Shown: positions 7,147 to 15,723 of the stretch, one piece after another
Layout of the letters: the number at the start of each line of letters is the position of its first letter
Numbering within the stretch: the first letter of the stretch is position 1
Origin: an uncultured Clostridia bacterium
GTDB lineage: Bacteria; Bacillota; Clostridia; TANB77; CAG-465
Direction: 5' to 3'
Assembly (NCBI GenBank): GCA_934130325.1
Contig: CAKOYA010000030.1
Coordinates: 1-15,955 of the forward strand
DNA length: 15,955 nucleotides
Translations under genes and position numbers: made by a program
Notes under the pieces: generated by a model
Seen by the model: only the letters and a program-made list of their open reading frames with translations
What the model was told of the DNA's origin: nothing
Database searches by the model: none

Positions 7147-9333
7147 CTAAAGCTTTGTTAATATTTTATTTTTAAGTCCAGTTTTTCTATCCTTAGAATC
7201 AATATTATCAATCATATAGTCAATTACAGTGTTATTGCCAACTATTACAAGCATTTTCTTTGCTCTAGTCATTGCAGTATATAGCAAATTCCTTGTAAAC
7301 AATTTTTTATATCCCGTCAGTAGTGGCAATATAACATAATCAAATTCACTTCCCTGGCTTTTATGAATTGTAACAGCATATGCATGTTCTAATTGATCGA
7401 GCTCATCAAATTCGTATACCACCTCTTTATTTTCATCAAATACAACAGTCATTTTGTTCTCTTTTAAATCGATTTTTTGTATATACCCAATGTCTCCATT
7501 GTATATTCCATCAAAAAATTCTCCATTTTGTGAAAATTTCTTATCATAGTTATTTATAATTTGCATTACTTTATCGCCTTCTCTAAAAATTCTACTGTGT
7601 ATTTCTTTTTCAGTTTTTTTAGGAGATTTTGGATTTAAAATGTTTTGTATTACGCTATTTAATTGTATTGTTCCAAGTTCTGTTTTTTTCATAGGAGTTA
7701 GAATTTGCAAGTCTTTAAGTTTATCAAAATTTGCAAAAGTTTCTAATCTACTAGATATTAACGATTTAACATTATCTATAGTTTCTTCAATTGTATTACT
7801 CTTTACTAAAAACATATCTGTATTATTATTTTTAAATATAATATGTTCACCATTATTTACTTTATGTGCGTTTATAATAATATCACTTTTTGAACTTTGT
7901 CTATATATTTCTCTTAATTTTACTGTATTTACAACACCTGAAGAAATTATATCCTTCAAAACATTTCCTGGCCCTACCGATGGTAACTGGTCAATATCGC
8001 CTACAAGTATTATTTGTGTATTATCTTTTATTGCCTTTAGTAAATTATTCATCATCATAGAATCAATCATAGAAGCTTCATCAATAATAACAACATCCGC
8101 TTCAACCATTTTTACATCTATTCTAAACATTGCATCTAAATCACTATCATCTACCTTTGATATTTCTAAGAGTCTATGAATAGTTTTTGCTTCTTTTCCT
8201 GTAGTTTCTTTTATACGCTTAGCAGCTCTACCTGTAGGAGCACATAGTACGTATTCTCTTTTTAGATTTTCTAATATATCAATTATACATTTAATAATTG
8301 TAGTTTTCCCCGTTCCAGGGCCACCGGTTATAACAGATAATGAGCTATTAAGACAATTAGAAATTGCCTCATGTTGCTCTTTTGACAAGACCAGTGAGTT
8401 TTTTTCACTTGTCTTTTCTATTTCTTTACTATAATCCTTTGGTTTTATATATGTATATGAATGTGCCACTATTGCTGAGGCAATATTTTCTTCAGCTAAA
8501 AAATAGCTACTCCTAAATACAAATTTCTCATCATTTATATTTTGCACATACAGTGTTTTTTCCATTATTAATCTTAATATTCCATTTTCAATCATATTTT
8601 CTTGTACATTTAAAATATTAGAGGAATACTTAATAAGATTTTCCTTTTCTATACATGTATGACCAAACTCTGTTATTTTATTTAATGCATATATAATACC
8701 AGTATCAACTCTATCTTCATTATCAGGTGAAATTCCAAGCTTTTTGGCAATAGAATCAACAAATTCAAAATCTAATGTTTTTACAAATTTTAAAATACTA
8801 TACGGATTTTCGCTTACTACTTTAATTGTATCTGTCCCAAGCACTTTATATATATTTGATGCGACCAATACAGAAATATTAAAAGAACTTAAATAGTCAA
8901 TTGTATTCCATTTTTCCCACTCTTGGCAAAAGAATTCGTTAAGTCTCAATATTTTTTCTTCATTTAATCCCTTTATACCATTTAAACTTTCTTTATCATA
9001 TCGTATTATATTTACAGTGTCTTCCTTAAATTTATCAACAATACTTTTAGCTGTTTTTTTACCTATTCCCTTTACATTTGTTGCTATATATTCTATTAGG
9101 GCCTTGTCTGTTTGTGGTAATATTTTTTTATATGTAGTAAATTTAAATTGTTCTCCATATACTTTATGACTAGTCATTTCTCCTTCAAATTCTAGTTCAT
9201 CATCAACAGCTATATCATTTTCAGTAACTCCAACAGCAGTTATATATTCTTTTTTAGATTTAACCAGTAAAACGGTCCAAGAATTAGTTTCATTCTTAAA
9301 TATTATTGTTGATACTTTTCCTTCTAATTTCAT
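7147..9333 (-). CDS. recD2: ATP-dependent RecD2-like DNA helicase
   Basis: RecD2 is a 5'-3' superfamily 1B helicase used in replication-fork upkeep and repair in bacteria lacking RecBCD. The 728-residue length is typical. Parts: an N-terminal OB-like domain (1-75), helix-hairpin-helix repeats (about 80-135), then helicase motifs: Walker A GGPGTGKT at 337-344, Ia APTGRAAKR at 365-373, II VVIIDEASM at 414-422, III LVGDIDQLPSVGPG at 443-456, YRQS at 477-480, V AVTIHKSQGSEF at 653-664 and VI LLYTAMTRAKK at 683-693. All key residues are present. The start follows an AGGAG site, and a good sigma-A promoter lies 25-53 bases upstream. No clear terminator follows it. Confidence 0.96.
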   Translation of the reverse strand: MKLEGKVSTIIFKNETNSWTVLLVKSKKEYITAVGVTENDIAVDDELEFEGEMTSHKVYGEQFKFTTYKKILPQTDKALIEYIATNVKGIGKKTAKSIVDKFKEDTVNIIRYDKESLNGIKGLNEEKILRLNEFFCQEWEKWNTIDYLSSFNISVLVASNIYKVLGTDTIKVVSENPYSILKFVKTLDFEFVDSIAKKLGISPDNEDRVDTGIIYALNKITEFGHTCIEKENLIKYSSNILNVQENMIENGILRLIMEKTLYVQNINDEKFVFRSSYFLAEENIASAIVAHSYTYIKPKDYSKEIEKTSEKNSLVLSKEQHEAISNCLNSSLSVITGGPGTGKTTIIKCIIDILENLKREYVLCAPTGRAAKRIKETTGKEAKTIHRLLEISKVDDSDLDAMFRIDVKMVEADVVIIDEASMIDSMMMNNLLKAIKDNTQIILVGDIDQLPSVGPGNVLKDIISSGVVNTVKLREIYRQSSKSDIIINAHKVNNGEHIIFKNNNTDMFLVKSNTIEETIDNVKSLISSRLETFANFDKLKDLQILTPMKKTELGTIQLNSVIQNILNPKSPKKTEKEIHSRIFREGDKVMQIINNYDKKFSQNGEFFDGIYNGDIGYIQKIDLKENKMTVVFDENKEVVYEFDELDQLEHAYAVTIHKSQGSEFDYVILPLLTGYKKLFTRNLLYTAMTRAKKMLVIVGNNTVIDYMIDNIDSKDRKTGLKNKILTKL

Positions 9334-9357
9334 CTTTTTCTCCTACTTAATATATAA

Positions 9358-9386
9358 ATTATATACCTAAATATTAAAAAAATCAA
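9358..9386 (-). promoter_or_regulatory. Sigma-A promoter for recD2
   Basis: On the minus strand TTGATT (9381-9386), a 17-base spacer and TATAAT (9358-9363), about 25 bases before the recD2 start. It lies in the 231-base gap between the divergent recD2 and Ca2+-ATPase genes. I see no equally clean plus-strand promoter for the ATPase in that gap. Confidence 0.75.
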
Positions 9387-9564
9387 CAATGAGGATTAGA
9401 AACAATAGAGCATCATACGTGTTTTATTATACGCTAAATTTATATATTAAAATTTACTTTACTACACCTAAATATGTAACTGATACATATATCATTGATG
9501 CATATTATTTTAGCTTGAGCATATAAATTTAATGTAAAACTTGTACAAAGGAGTGATTAAATAT

Positions 9565-12228
9565 ATGTACCATACAAAATCTATACAAGAGTGTGAAAAG
9601 AATCTAAGTACAAATATCTCTACTGGTTTAACTGAAAAGGAAGTTTTAAAAAGGAAAAAACAATATGGCTTAAATAAGTTAGATGAGGGTAAAAAAAGAT
9701 CGGTCATTCTTAGGTTCATAGATCAATTTAAAGATTTTATGATAATAGTCCTTTTAATTGCAGCTATTATATCCGCCTTTTTATCATATATTGAAAATAC
9801 AAATGAATATATGGATTCAATAATAATAGTGGCAATAGTAGTATTTAATGCAATTATGGGACTTATTCAAGAAGCAAAGGCAGAAAAATCACTTGAAGCT
9901 TTAAAAAAACTTTCTACTCCTACTGCAAAAGTTAAAAGGTCTAATCAAATTTTAACTGTAGATAGCAAAGAAATAGTACCAGGAGATATTATTGTATTAG
10001 AAGCAGGAAATTTTGTTTGTGCAGACGCCAGACTTGTTAGTGCATACAATTTAAAAGCTGAAGAATCTGCACTTACAGGTGAAACTGTTCCTATACTTAA
10101 AGATTCAAGTAAAGTCCTTAATCAAAATATTCCAATTGGGGACATGGTTAATATGGTATTTTCAACTACAATTATAACATCAGGACATGGTGAAGCAATT
10201 GTCACAAATACAGGAATGAATACCAAAGTTGGTAAAATTGCCAAAATGATAATCGAAGATAAGGCACCAGAGACTCCCTTGCAAAAAAAATTAGGTGAAG
10301 TTGGAAAAAAACTTGGAACTGTGTGTTTAATAATTTGCCTAGCAATATTTATAATTGGCAGTTTAAAAAACATTCCATTTACTGAAATGTTTATGACATC
10401 AGTAGGTTTAGCAGTAGCTGCAATACCTGAAGGACTACCTGCAATTGTTACAATTTTACTTTCAATAGGTGTAACACACATGGCAAGAAAAAATGCTATA
10501 ATTCGAAAACTTCCTGCCGTAGAAACTCTTGGAAGTAGTTCTGTTATTTGTTCAGATAAAACTGGTACACTAACTCAAAATAAAATGACTGTTGTAAGAA
10601 CATGTGATGTAAATGGTATATTAGCAACTAATTCAAGTACATATAACTTTATACTTGAACTAGGCACTATGTGTAATGATACCACATTACAATATGACGG
10701 ATACAAGGTTTTACCAGATGGAGAACCAACCGAAGTAGCCATAATAAATGCAGCACTAAAAAATAACATTAATAAAGATAAACTGTACAAAAAAATGAAA
10801 AGAATCAATGAAATTCCTTTTGAGTCTTCAAGAAAATTAATGACTACTATACACGATAATAATGGTAGCTATAGAATTGTCACAAAGGGTGCACCAGATG
10901 CTTTAATAAAAAGATGTACAAAATACTACAAAAATGGTAGTATACATAGTATGGATTCATACACACAAGATCTAATCTTAAAGTGTAATGAAAAAATGGC
11001 AAACGAAGCACTAAGAGTACTAGCAGTAGCATACTATGATATTTCTTCTATTCCATCTAATATAAATAGTCAAAATATTGAAAATGGATTAATATTTGTA
11101 GGATTAATTGGAATGATAGATCCTCCTAGACCTGGTGTTAAAGAGGCTGTTATAACATGCAAGAAGGCTGGTATTAAAACTGTTATGATAACTGGTGATC
11201 ATATTTTAACTGCAAAAGCAATAGCATCCAACCTTGGAATACTTTGTAATAATGATTTAGCTATAACTGGTGCAGAACTTGATGCTATTCCTCAAAAGAC
11301 ATTAGAAAAAAATATTATGAAATATAGTGTCTTTGCAAGAGTATCACCAGAGCATAAAGTAAGAATTGTTAAGGCATATCGTTCAACAGGTGCAGTAGTT
11401 GCAATGACTGGTGACGGTGTGAACGATGCTCCTGCATTAAAAAATGCAGATATTGGCATTTCTATGGGACTAAATGGAACTGATGTTGCTAAAAATGCTT
11501 CAGATATGATTTTAACAGACGATAATTTTGTAACAATTGTTGAAGCTGTAAAAGAAGGAAGACACATATATGAAAATATTAGAAAAGCTGTGCATTTTTT
11601 ACTTGCTACAAATATCGGTGAAATAGTAACAATATTTATTGGATTGCTTCTAGGATTAGAAACACCTTTACTTGCAATACACTTACTTTGGATAAATCTT
11701 GTTACAGATTCCTTTCCTGCAATAGGATTAGGTATGGAAGGTGCAGATAAAAATATTATGCATAAAAGACCAAAAAATCCAAAAAAAGGATTATTTTCAG
11801 ACGGACTTTGGAGAAAAATATTTTTTGAAGGAACTATGATTGGGCTTTTAACACTTTTTGCATTCAACTTAGGAACTAATTTATACTCACTAGAAGTAGG
11901 CAGAACAATGGCATTTATATCTCTTAGCTTATTAGAATTAGTACATAGTTTAAACGTACGTAGTGAAGATACATCTATATTAGAAATTGGATTTTTTAAA
12001 AATAAATGGTTGCTACTAGCTTTCTTAGTCGGATTAATATTACAAATAATAGTAGTAATAACACCACAAATTGCAAGTATATTTAATGTTGTACCACTTA
12101 ATAACTCACAATGGTTTATAACAGGAATGATTTCAATACTTCCACTAATAATTATGGAAATAAAAAAGAAAATGCATGAAATGATATTTGGAAAAAGGGT
12201 ATATAATATCTATGGAAAAACTGCTTAA
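9565..12228 (+). CDS. Calcium-transporting P-type ATPase (SERCA-like, type IIA)
   Basis: An 887-residue pump that would export Ca2+ across the cytoplasmic membrane using ATP. Motifs in order: TGE at 171-173 (actuator), PEGLP at 288-292 in M4, phosphorylated D331 in DKTGT, KGAPD at 441-445 in the ATP-binding domain, TGDH, and TGDGVND at 615-621. The Ca2+-site residues of the SERCA type are present: the M4 PEGL Glu, N683 and E686 in M5, and N711, T714 and D715 in M6, which favours Ca2+ over Na+/K+ or H+. Ten membrane helices are expected. A TTG start at 9541 is possible, but the AAAGGAG site at 9547-9553 fits the ATG at 9565. A terminator begins at the stop codon. Confidence 0.93.
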   Translation: MYHTKSIQECEKNLSTNISTGLTEKEVLKRKKQYGLNKLDEGKKRSVILRFIDQFKDFMIIVLLIAAIISAFLSYIENTNEYMDSIIIVAIVVFNAIMGLIQEAKAEKSLEALKKLSTPTAKVKRSNQILTVDSKEIVPGDIIVLEAGNFVCADARLVSAYNLKAEESALTGETVPILKDSSKVLNQNIPIGDMVNMVFSTTIITSGHGEAIVTNTGMNTKVGKIAKMIIEDKAPETPLQKKLGEVGKKLGTVCLIICLAIFIIGSLKNIPFTEMFMTSVGLAVAAIPEGLPAIVTILLSIGVTHMARKNAIIRKLPAVETLGSSSVICSDKTGTLTQNKMTVVRTCDVNGILATNSSTYNFILELGTMCNDTTLQYDGYKVLPDGEPTEVAIINAALKNNINKDKLYKKMKRINEIPFESSRKLMTTIHDNNGSYRIVTKGAPDALIKRCTKYYKNGSIHSMDSYTQDLILKCNEKMANEALRVLAVAYYDISSIPSNINSQNIENGLIFVGLIGMIDPPRPGVKEAVITCKKAGIKTVMITGDHILTAKAIASNLGILCNNDLAITGAELDAIPQKTLEKNIMKYSVFARVSPEHKVRIVKAYRSTGAVVAMTGDGVNDAPALKNADIGISMGLNGTDVAKNASDMILTDDNFVTIVEAVKEGRHIYENIRKAVHFLLATNIGEIVTIFIGLLLGLETPLLAIHLLWINLVTDSFPAIGLGMEGADKNIMHKRPKNPKKGLFSDGLWRKIFFEGTMIGLLTLFAFNLGTNLYSLEVGRTMAFISLSLLELVHSLNVRSEDTSILEIGFFKNKWLLLAFLVGLILQIIVVITPQIASIFNVVPLNNSQWFITGMISILPLIIMEIKKKMHEMIFGKRVYNIYGKTA

Positions 12229-12256
12229 AAAAGTACTGCATTTGCAGTACTTTTTT
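12227..12256. terminator. Bidirectional terminator between the Ca2+-ATPase and the convergent 128-residue gene
   Basis: A perfect 13-bp stem (12227-12239 with 12244-12256) with a four-base loop and six A/T pairs at the base, so both strands give a six-U tail. It overlaps the ATPase stop codon and lies 8 bases past the stop of the opposing gene. Confidence 0.93.
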
Positions 12257-12263
12257 ATTATGT

Positions 12264-12650
12264 TTAAATCAGTGATGCTATGTATAATGAATTTTTGGTT
12301 TTAATGGAAAAAACGTTATTGCCAATACTTTTAACTTCTTCTACAGAAGATGTTTTTAAGTTTTGGTAAGATATGCCATCTTTTGAAAAACTTATCTTTT
12401 TTACACGAGCTCTCTGACCTAACACAGGCAATTCATTTACGACACATATATATGTAGATTTTTCCTCTAACGTATCAAACATGCATGAATTGAAGACACC
12501 TTCCACACCTTTTAGGATATAATCTGTACGAAAATCTGATTTTTCAATATCCTCAACCTCATATATATTGCCTTCCTTTAAAATATTGCTTATGCAGTAT
12601 GGATTTTTTTGTCCATTATACCGAACAAATTTTTTATTCATATTATTCAT
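12264..12650 (-). CDS. Hypothetical 128-residue protein
   Basis: I do not recognise a named family. The protein is soluble, without signal peptide or membrane segment, and looks mostly beta. The first half (about 7-62) has the pattern of a small SH3-like barrel: a start region, KEGNIYEVEDI, then YILKGVEGVFNSCMFD. This resembles short modules found in Firmicute and phage hypothetical proteins. The second half (about 72-128) runs from LPVLGQRARVKKI through TSSVEEVKSIGNNVFSIKTK to the end and looks like a separate small beta unit. The start is supported by a GGGAGG site 8 bases upstream and a near-consensus promoter. It is a single-gene unit ending at the shared terminator. Confidence 0.75.
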   Translation of the reverse strand: MNNMNKKFVRYNGQKNPYCISNILKEGNIYEVEDIEKSDFRTDYILKGVEGVFNSCMFDTLEEKSTYICVVNELPVLGQRARVKKISFSKDGISYQNLKTSSVEEVKSIGNNVFSIKTKNSLYIASLI

Positions 12651-12701
12651 ATTATTTTCCTCCCTTAGAATTATCTAATAGTTATATTTTAATATACTTA
12701 T

Positions 12702-12730
12702 ATTATATCATATATTACATAAAATGTAAA
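12702..12730 (-). promoter_or_regulatory. Sigma-A promoter (extended -10) for the 128-residue gene
   Basis: On the minus strand TTTACA (12725-12730), a 17-base spacer and TATAAT (12702-12707), preceded by TG. The start site would fall about 45 bases before the ATG at 12650. Confidence 0.8.
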
Positions 12731-12764
12731 TACTAATGTGTATATTAATTGTATCTTATTCCAA

Positions 12765-12881
12765 TTATTTTTTATTAAAGTTTATAACTATTAATCTAGA
12801 ATTGTTTATTTTTTTATATAAAAAGACAATTATGAATACGAGTATTACTAATATAATTGGAATTTTCAAAATTGTAATATA
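12765..12881 (-). other. Out-of-frame remnant of the DedA C-terminus
   Basis: Read one base out of frame from the DedA gene, this stretch encodes 38 residues: a strongly hydrophobic helix (IPIILVILVFIIVF) followed by LYKK and a basic tail, then TAA at 12765. This is the expected last membrane helix and tail of a DedA protein, whereas the in-frame end is polar. The join would be at the five-base A run (minus strand) at 12882-12886. Confidence 0.7.
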
Positions 12882-13380
12882 TTTTTAGTACAACCCAATT
12901 TTCTCCTAACATATAACCTGCAGATACAAATAACAATGTCCATGGGATACTACCAATTGAAGTATAAAGAATAAATTTCTTAATATCTAACCTAGCTATA
13001 CCTATTGGTAGAGATATAAAGGTCCTAATTATTGGCAGACACCTTCCAAATAAAGCAGCCTTTAATCCATACTTTTCAAACCAAATATCAGATTTTTCTA
13101 TATCTTCTTTTTTCATAAAAAAGTATTTACCATACTTTTCTATAAATGGTCTACCTCCAAAATAACCCATAGAATATATTATAACAGCGCAAAATACGCT
13201 TCCTAAAATTCCCACTAAAGAGGCACCAATAAAACTAAATGTTCCATTACTTGCTAGTATTCCTCCAGTTGCCAGTATTATTTCACTAGGTATTACTATG
13301 ATTACTGCTTCTAACACCATCCCTAGAAACATACCAAAATATCCAAAATTTGATATTAAGTTTAAAACATATTCAACCAT
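12814..13380 (-). CDS. DedA-family membrane protein with frameshifted C-terminus
   Basis: DedA proteins are multi-helix membrane proteins with flippase or transport roles, linked in part to undecaprenyl-phosphate or phospholipid movement. Residues 1-165 match the family: hydrophobic N-terminal helices, E24 and PSE at 31-33, GG at 75-76, and the conserved GRCLPIIRTFISLPIG at 112-127 with R113 and R119. After K166 the in-frame sequence turns polar (IYYNFENSN onward) and stops at 188, without the final membrane helix. That helix is encoded one base out of frame at 12765-12881; removing one A from the run at 12882-12886 would give a 204-residue protein of normal length. It may be a sequencing error, a recent mutation or a phase-variable site. 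The start follows an AGGTGG site. Confidence 0.85.
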   Translation of the reverse strand: MVEYVLNLISNFGYFGMFLGMVLEAVIIVIPSEIILATGGILASNGTFSFIGASLVGILGSVFCAVIIYSMGYFGGRPFIEKYGKYFFMKKEDIEKSDIWFEKYGLKAALFGRCLPIIRTFISLPIGIARLDIKKFILYTSIGSIPWTLLFVSAGYMLGENWVVLKIYYNFENSNYISNTRIHNCLFI

Positions 13381-13407
13381 AAAACCACCTATATAAATAT
13401 ACTAAAT

Positions 13408-13436
13408 TTTTATTACATTTATTCTATGTAATAAAA
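13408..13436. repeat. Inverted repeat in the DedA leader
   Basis: A perfect 11-bp inverted repeat (13408-13418 with 13426-13436) with a 7-base spacer lies about 30 bases upstream of the DedA start. It has no U-tract on either strand, so it is not a typical terminator. It could be an operator, or chance in AT-rich DNA. Confidence 0.4.
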
Positions 13437-13468
13437 TTAAAATTATTAAAATATGTTAATAACTTAAC

Positions 13469-13530
13469 AAAAAGAGTTAAGTAAAACTGAATCGAACACA
13501 AAAATATTCTTATTATACTTAACTCTTTTT
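13469..13530 (-). terminator. Terminator after the YqeG-like phosphatase gene
   Basis: A perfect 15-bp stem (13469-13483 with 13516-13530) with A5 at one base and T5 at the other closes an unusually long 32-base loop. It lies 28 bases past the stop codon of the YqeG-like gene. The symmetric stem would also work on the plus strand. Confidence 0.7.
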
Positions 13531-13557
13531 ATCTTCAAAAATAATTTAATATAACAA

Positions 13558-13989
13558 CTACCAATTTTTTATTAGTGCTGTAACCATATTATTTAACTTT
13601 CCACCTAATATATCATCAAAATAACTATCACCTACTACCATAATTTTTTGACTGGGTATATCTAAAATTCTTTTTGCTTTAATAAATGATTTTTTTAATG
13701 GCTTAAACGCTACAGAAATATATTCAATCTCATATAAATCTAAAACTTCTTTTATAGTATGATCAAAACCATTACTTACAACAACTATCTTTAACATTTT
13801 AATGGTTTGTTCAAGCCATTTTTTATTAATAGGTGATATTGGATTCATATTATATCTTAATGTTTCATCTACATCTAATATCAAACCCTCTATACCATAT
13901 TTTTTCTTCAATTCATTTAGTTTATGATAATCTAGGTCTGTTATTTTTGAAATTATTATATCAGGTAAAATCCGCTTTAATATATTCAT
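13558..13989 (-). CDS. YqeG-like HAD-superfamily phosphatase
   Basis: A 143-residue HAD phosphatase (subclass IIIA); the biological substrate is unknown. Catalytic motif I is DVDETL with D39 and D41, motif II is VVVSNG around S72-N73, motif III is K97 in AFKPLKK, and motif IV is GDSYFDD at 120-126. The opening LPDIIISKITDLD segment is also typical of YqeG. It is somewhat shorter at the C-terminus than usual (about 165-170), and motif I has Glu where YqeG proteins usually have Asn (DxDNT). The open frame reaches an ATG at 14016, but the GGAGGAGG site lies within its first codons and 7-8 bases before the ATG at 13989, which is the better start. It lies just downstream of pyrG. Confidence 0.85.
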   Translation of the reverse strand: MNILKRILPDIIISKITDLDYHKLNELKKKYGIEGLILDVDETLRYNMNPISPINKKWLEQTIKMLKIVVVSNGFDHTIKEVLDLYEIEYISVAFKPLKKSFIKAKRILDIPSQKIMVVGDSYFDDILGGKLNNMVTALIKNW

Positions 13990-14047
13990 ATTAAATACCT
14001 CCTCCAAAATAATCATGTTAAAGGTTACTAGTTATATACGTTACAAT

Positions 14048-14076
14048 ATAATATCATATTTTTTATGTAAAGTCAA
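14048..14076 (-). promoter_or_regulatory. Sigma-A promoter (extended -10) for the YqeG-like gene
   Basis: On the minus strand TTGACT (14071-14076), a 17-base spacer and TATTAT (14048-14053) preceded by TG. The -35 begins 7 bases after the pyrG stop codon. No terminator is seen between the genes, so read-through from pyrG is also likely. Confidence 0.75.
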
Positions 14077-14082
14077 TTTTCA

Positions 14083-15690
14083 CTACTTATTTTTTAGTTC
14101 TATGGCTTTTTTCACTAATTCCTTAAATAAAGGATGAGGCCTATTAGGTCTTGATTTTAATTCAGGATGAAATTGAGTACCTATTGCCCAAACGTGGTCT
14201 TTTATTTCTACTATTTCCACTAATTTACTATCAGGCGAAACGCCAGATATTACTAAGCCATTTTTCATCGCTATATCCCTATAATTATTATTAAATTCAA
14301 ATCTATGTCTATGTCTTTCGTATATTAAACTTTCATTATATGCATTATATGCATTAGTATTTACATCTAACATACAAGGGTATTTTCCAAGACGCATAGT
14401 CCCCCCCTTATTTTCAACATCAAGTTGATTTTCCATTATGTTTATTACAGGATCTGGTGTATTTGGATCAAATTCTAAACTATTTGCTTTTTTTAATCCA
14501 ACCACATTTCTCATAAATTCTACTACCATAAGTTGCATACCTAAACAAATTCCCAAAATTGGTATATTATTTTCTCTTGCATATTTTATAGCGTTAATCT
14601 TACCTTCTATACCTCTATTTCCAAATCCACCTGGAACTATTATACCATCCACATCATCAAGAATAGCTTTGCATTCTTTATTTTCTAAGCTTTCTGAATC
14701 AATCCACTTAATATTTACATTAACGTTATTTGCAACACCTGCATGATTTAAAGCCTCATATATAGAAATATATGCATCTTTTAACGAAACATATTTACCT
14801 ACAATAGCAATTTTTACACTTTCTTCCACATCTTCTTTTTTCTTACAAAGCTTGTTCCATTCTAATAAATCATTTTTTTGCTCTTTTAACTTAAATCTTT
14901 TCATAATTATATTTGCAACGTTCTGTTTTTCAAACATCAAAGGTACATCATATATTGAGTCAGCATCTAAATTTTCAATCACATTTGTAGAATCAATATT
15001 ACAAAATAACGCTATTTTTGCTTTTAATTCATCATCTAATTTATATGAAGTTCTTGCCACAATTATATCTGGTATAATTCCAATACTCATCAACTCTTTA
15101 CAACTATGTTGAGTTGGTTTAGTTTTTAATTCTTCAGACTTTGGCAAAAAAGGTAATAATGTAACATGAACAAACATAACATTATCTGCCCCTTTTTCTG
15201 CTCTTACTTGTCTTATCGCTTCTAAAAATGGTTGTGATTCAATATCTCCAACAGTCCCCCCAATTTCAGTTATAACAACATCACTTCTTGATATTTCACC
15301 TGCTTTATATACAGTATCCTTAATCTCATTAGTAATATGTGGGATTACCTGAATAGTTTTACCAAGATACTCCCCTTTTCTTTCTTTATTCAATACTTGC
15401 ATATATATTCTTCCAGTAGTTATATTACTATATCTGTTTAAATTTTCATCAATAAATCTTTCATAATGTCCAAGATCCAGGTCACATTCTAATCCATCAT
15501 CAGTAACGAAAACTTCTCCGTGTTGACATGGATTCATGGTACCTGGATCTATATTTAAATATGGGTCAAATTTTTGTATAGTGACTTTTATCCCTCTAGA
15601 TTTTAATAATCTTCCAATTGAAGCGGCAGTTATTCCTTTACCTAAACCAGAAACAACTCCACCTGTTACAAAAATATATTTTGTTGACAT
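14083..15690 (-). CDS. pyrG: CTP synthase (glutamine-hydrolysing)
   Basis: PyrG makes CTP from UTP, ATP and glutamine, the last step of pyrimidine nucleotide synthesis, in the cytoplasm. The 535-residue length is normal. The synthase domain opens with YIFVTGGVVSGLGKG (P-loop at 10-19) and has KFDPYLNIDPGTMNP at 40-54 and the acidic GTVGDIES at 145-152. The C-terminal class I glutamine amidotransferase domain has PGGFG at 353-357, nucleophile C382 in GICLGMQ, and H508/E510 in FHPEL. ERHRHRFE at 458-465 is the conserved nucleotide-site stretch. The start follows AAGGAGG 8 bases upstream. Its promoter gives a leader of only about 25 bases, too short for an attenuator. Confidence 0.98.
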   Translation of the reverse strand: MSTKYIFVTGGVVSGLGKGITAASIGRLLKSRGIKVTIQKFDPYLNIDPGTMNPCQHGEVFVTDDGLECDLDLGHYERFIDENLNRYSNITTGRIYMQVLNKERKGEYLGKTIQVIPHITNEIKDTVYKAGEISRSDVVITEIGGTVGDIESQPFLEAIRQVRAEKGADNVMFVHVTLLPFLPKSEELKTKPTQHSCKELMSIGIIPDIIVARTSYKLDDELKAKIALFCNIDSTNVIENLDADSIYDVPLMFEKQNVANIIMKRFKLKEQKNDLLEWNKLCKKKEDVEESVKIAIVGKYVSLKDAYISIYEALNHAGVANNVNVNIKWIDSESLENKECKAILDDVDGIIVPGGFGNRGIEGKINAIKYARENNIPILGICLGMQLMVVEFMRNVVGLKKANSLEFDPNTPDPVINIMENQLDVENKGGTMRLGKYPCMLDVNTNAYNAYNESLIYERHRHRFEFNNNYRDIAMKNGLVISGVSPDSKLVEIVEIKDHVWAIGTQFHPELKSRPNRPHPLFKELVKKAIELKNK

Positions 15691-15723
15691 TTTAACAACC
15701 TCCTTAAAACTTAATATGGTATG

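Noticed and set aside
7640..8179. Plus-strand open frame opposite recD2
   Set aside because: It lies wholly within the conserved helicase region of recD2; composition is as expected for an antisense frame.
9400..9564. Promoter for the Ca2+-ATPase
   Set aside because: TTGATG near 9494 and a TATAAA further on have a spacer of about 21 bases, which is too long; no good pair was found.
9510..9719. Small minus-strand frame at the start of the Ca2+-ATPase
   Set aside because: It overlaps the ATPase start and N-terminal coding region on the opposite strand; no ribosome binding site or family match.
11292..11867. Long minus-strand open frame opposite the Ca2+-ATPase
   Set aside because: It mirrors a conserved coding region, has no family resemblance and no ribosome binding site; it is a shadow of the ATPase gene.
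13558..13620. Frameshift as the reason for the short YqeG C-terminus
   Set aside because: The other frames past the stop give no sequence resembling the usual YqeG tail, unlike the clear case in DedA.
14438..15112. Plus-strand frames opposite pyrG
   Set aside because: They are antisense to highly conserved CTP synthase sequence with no independent signals.
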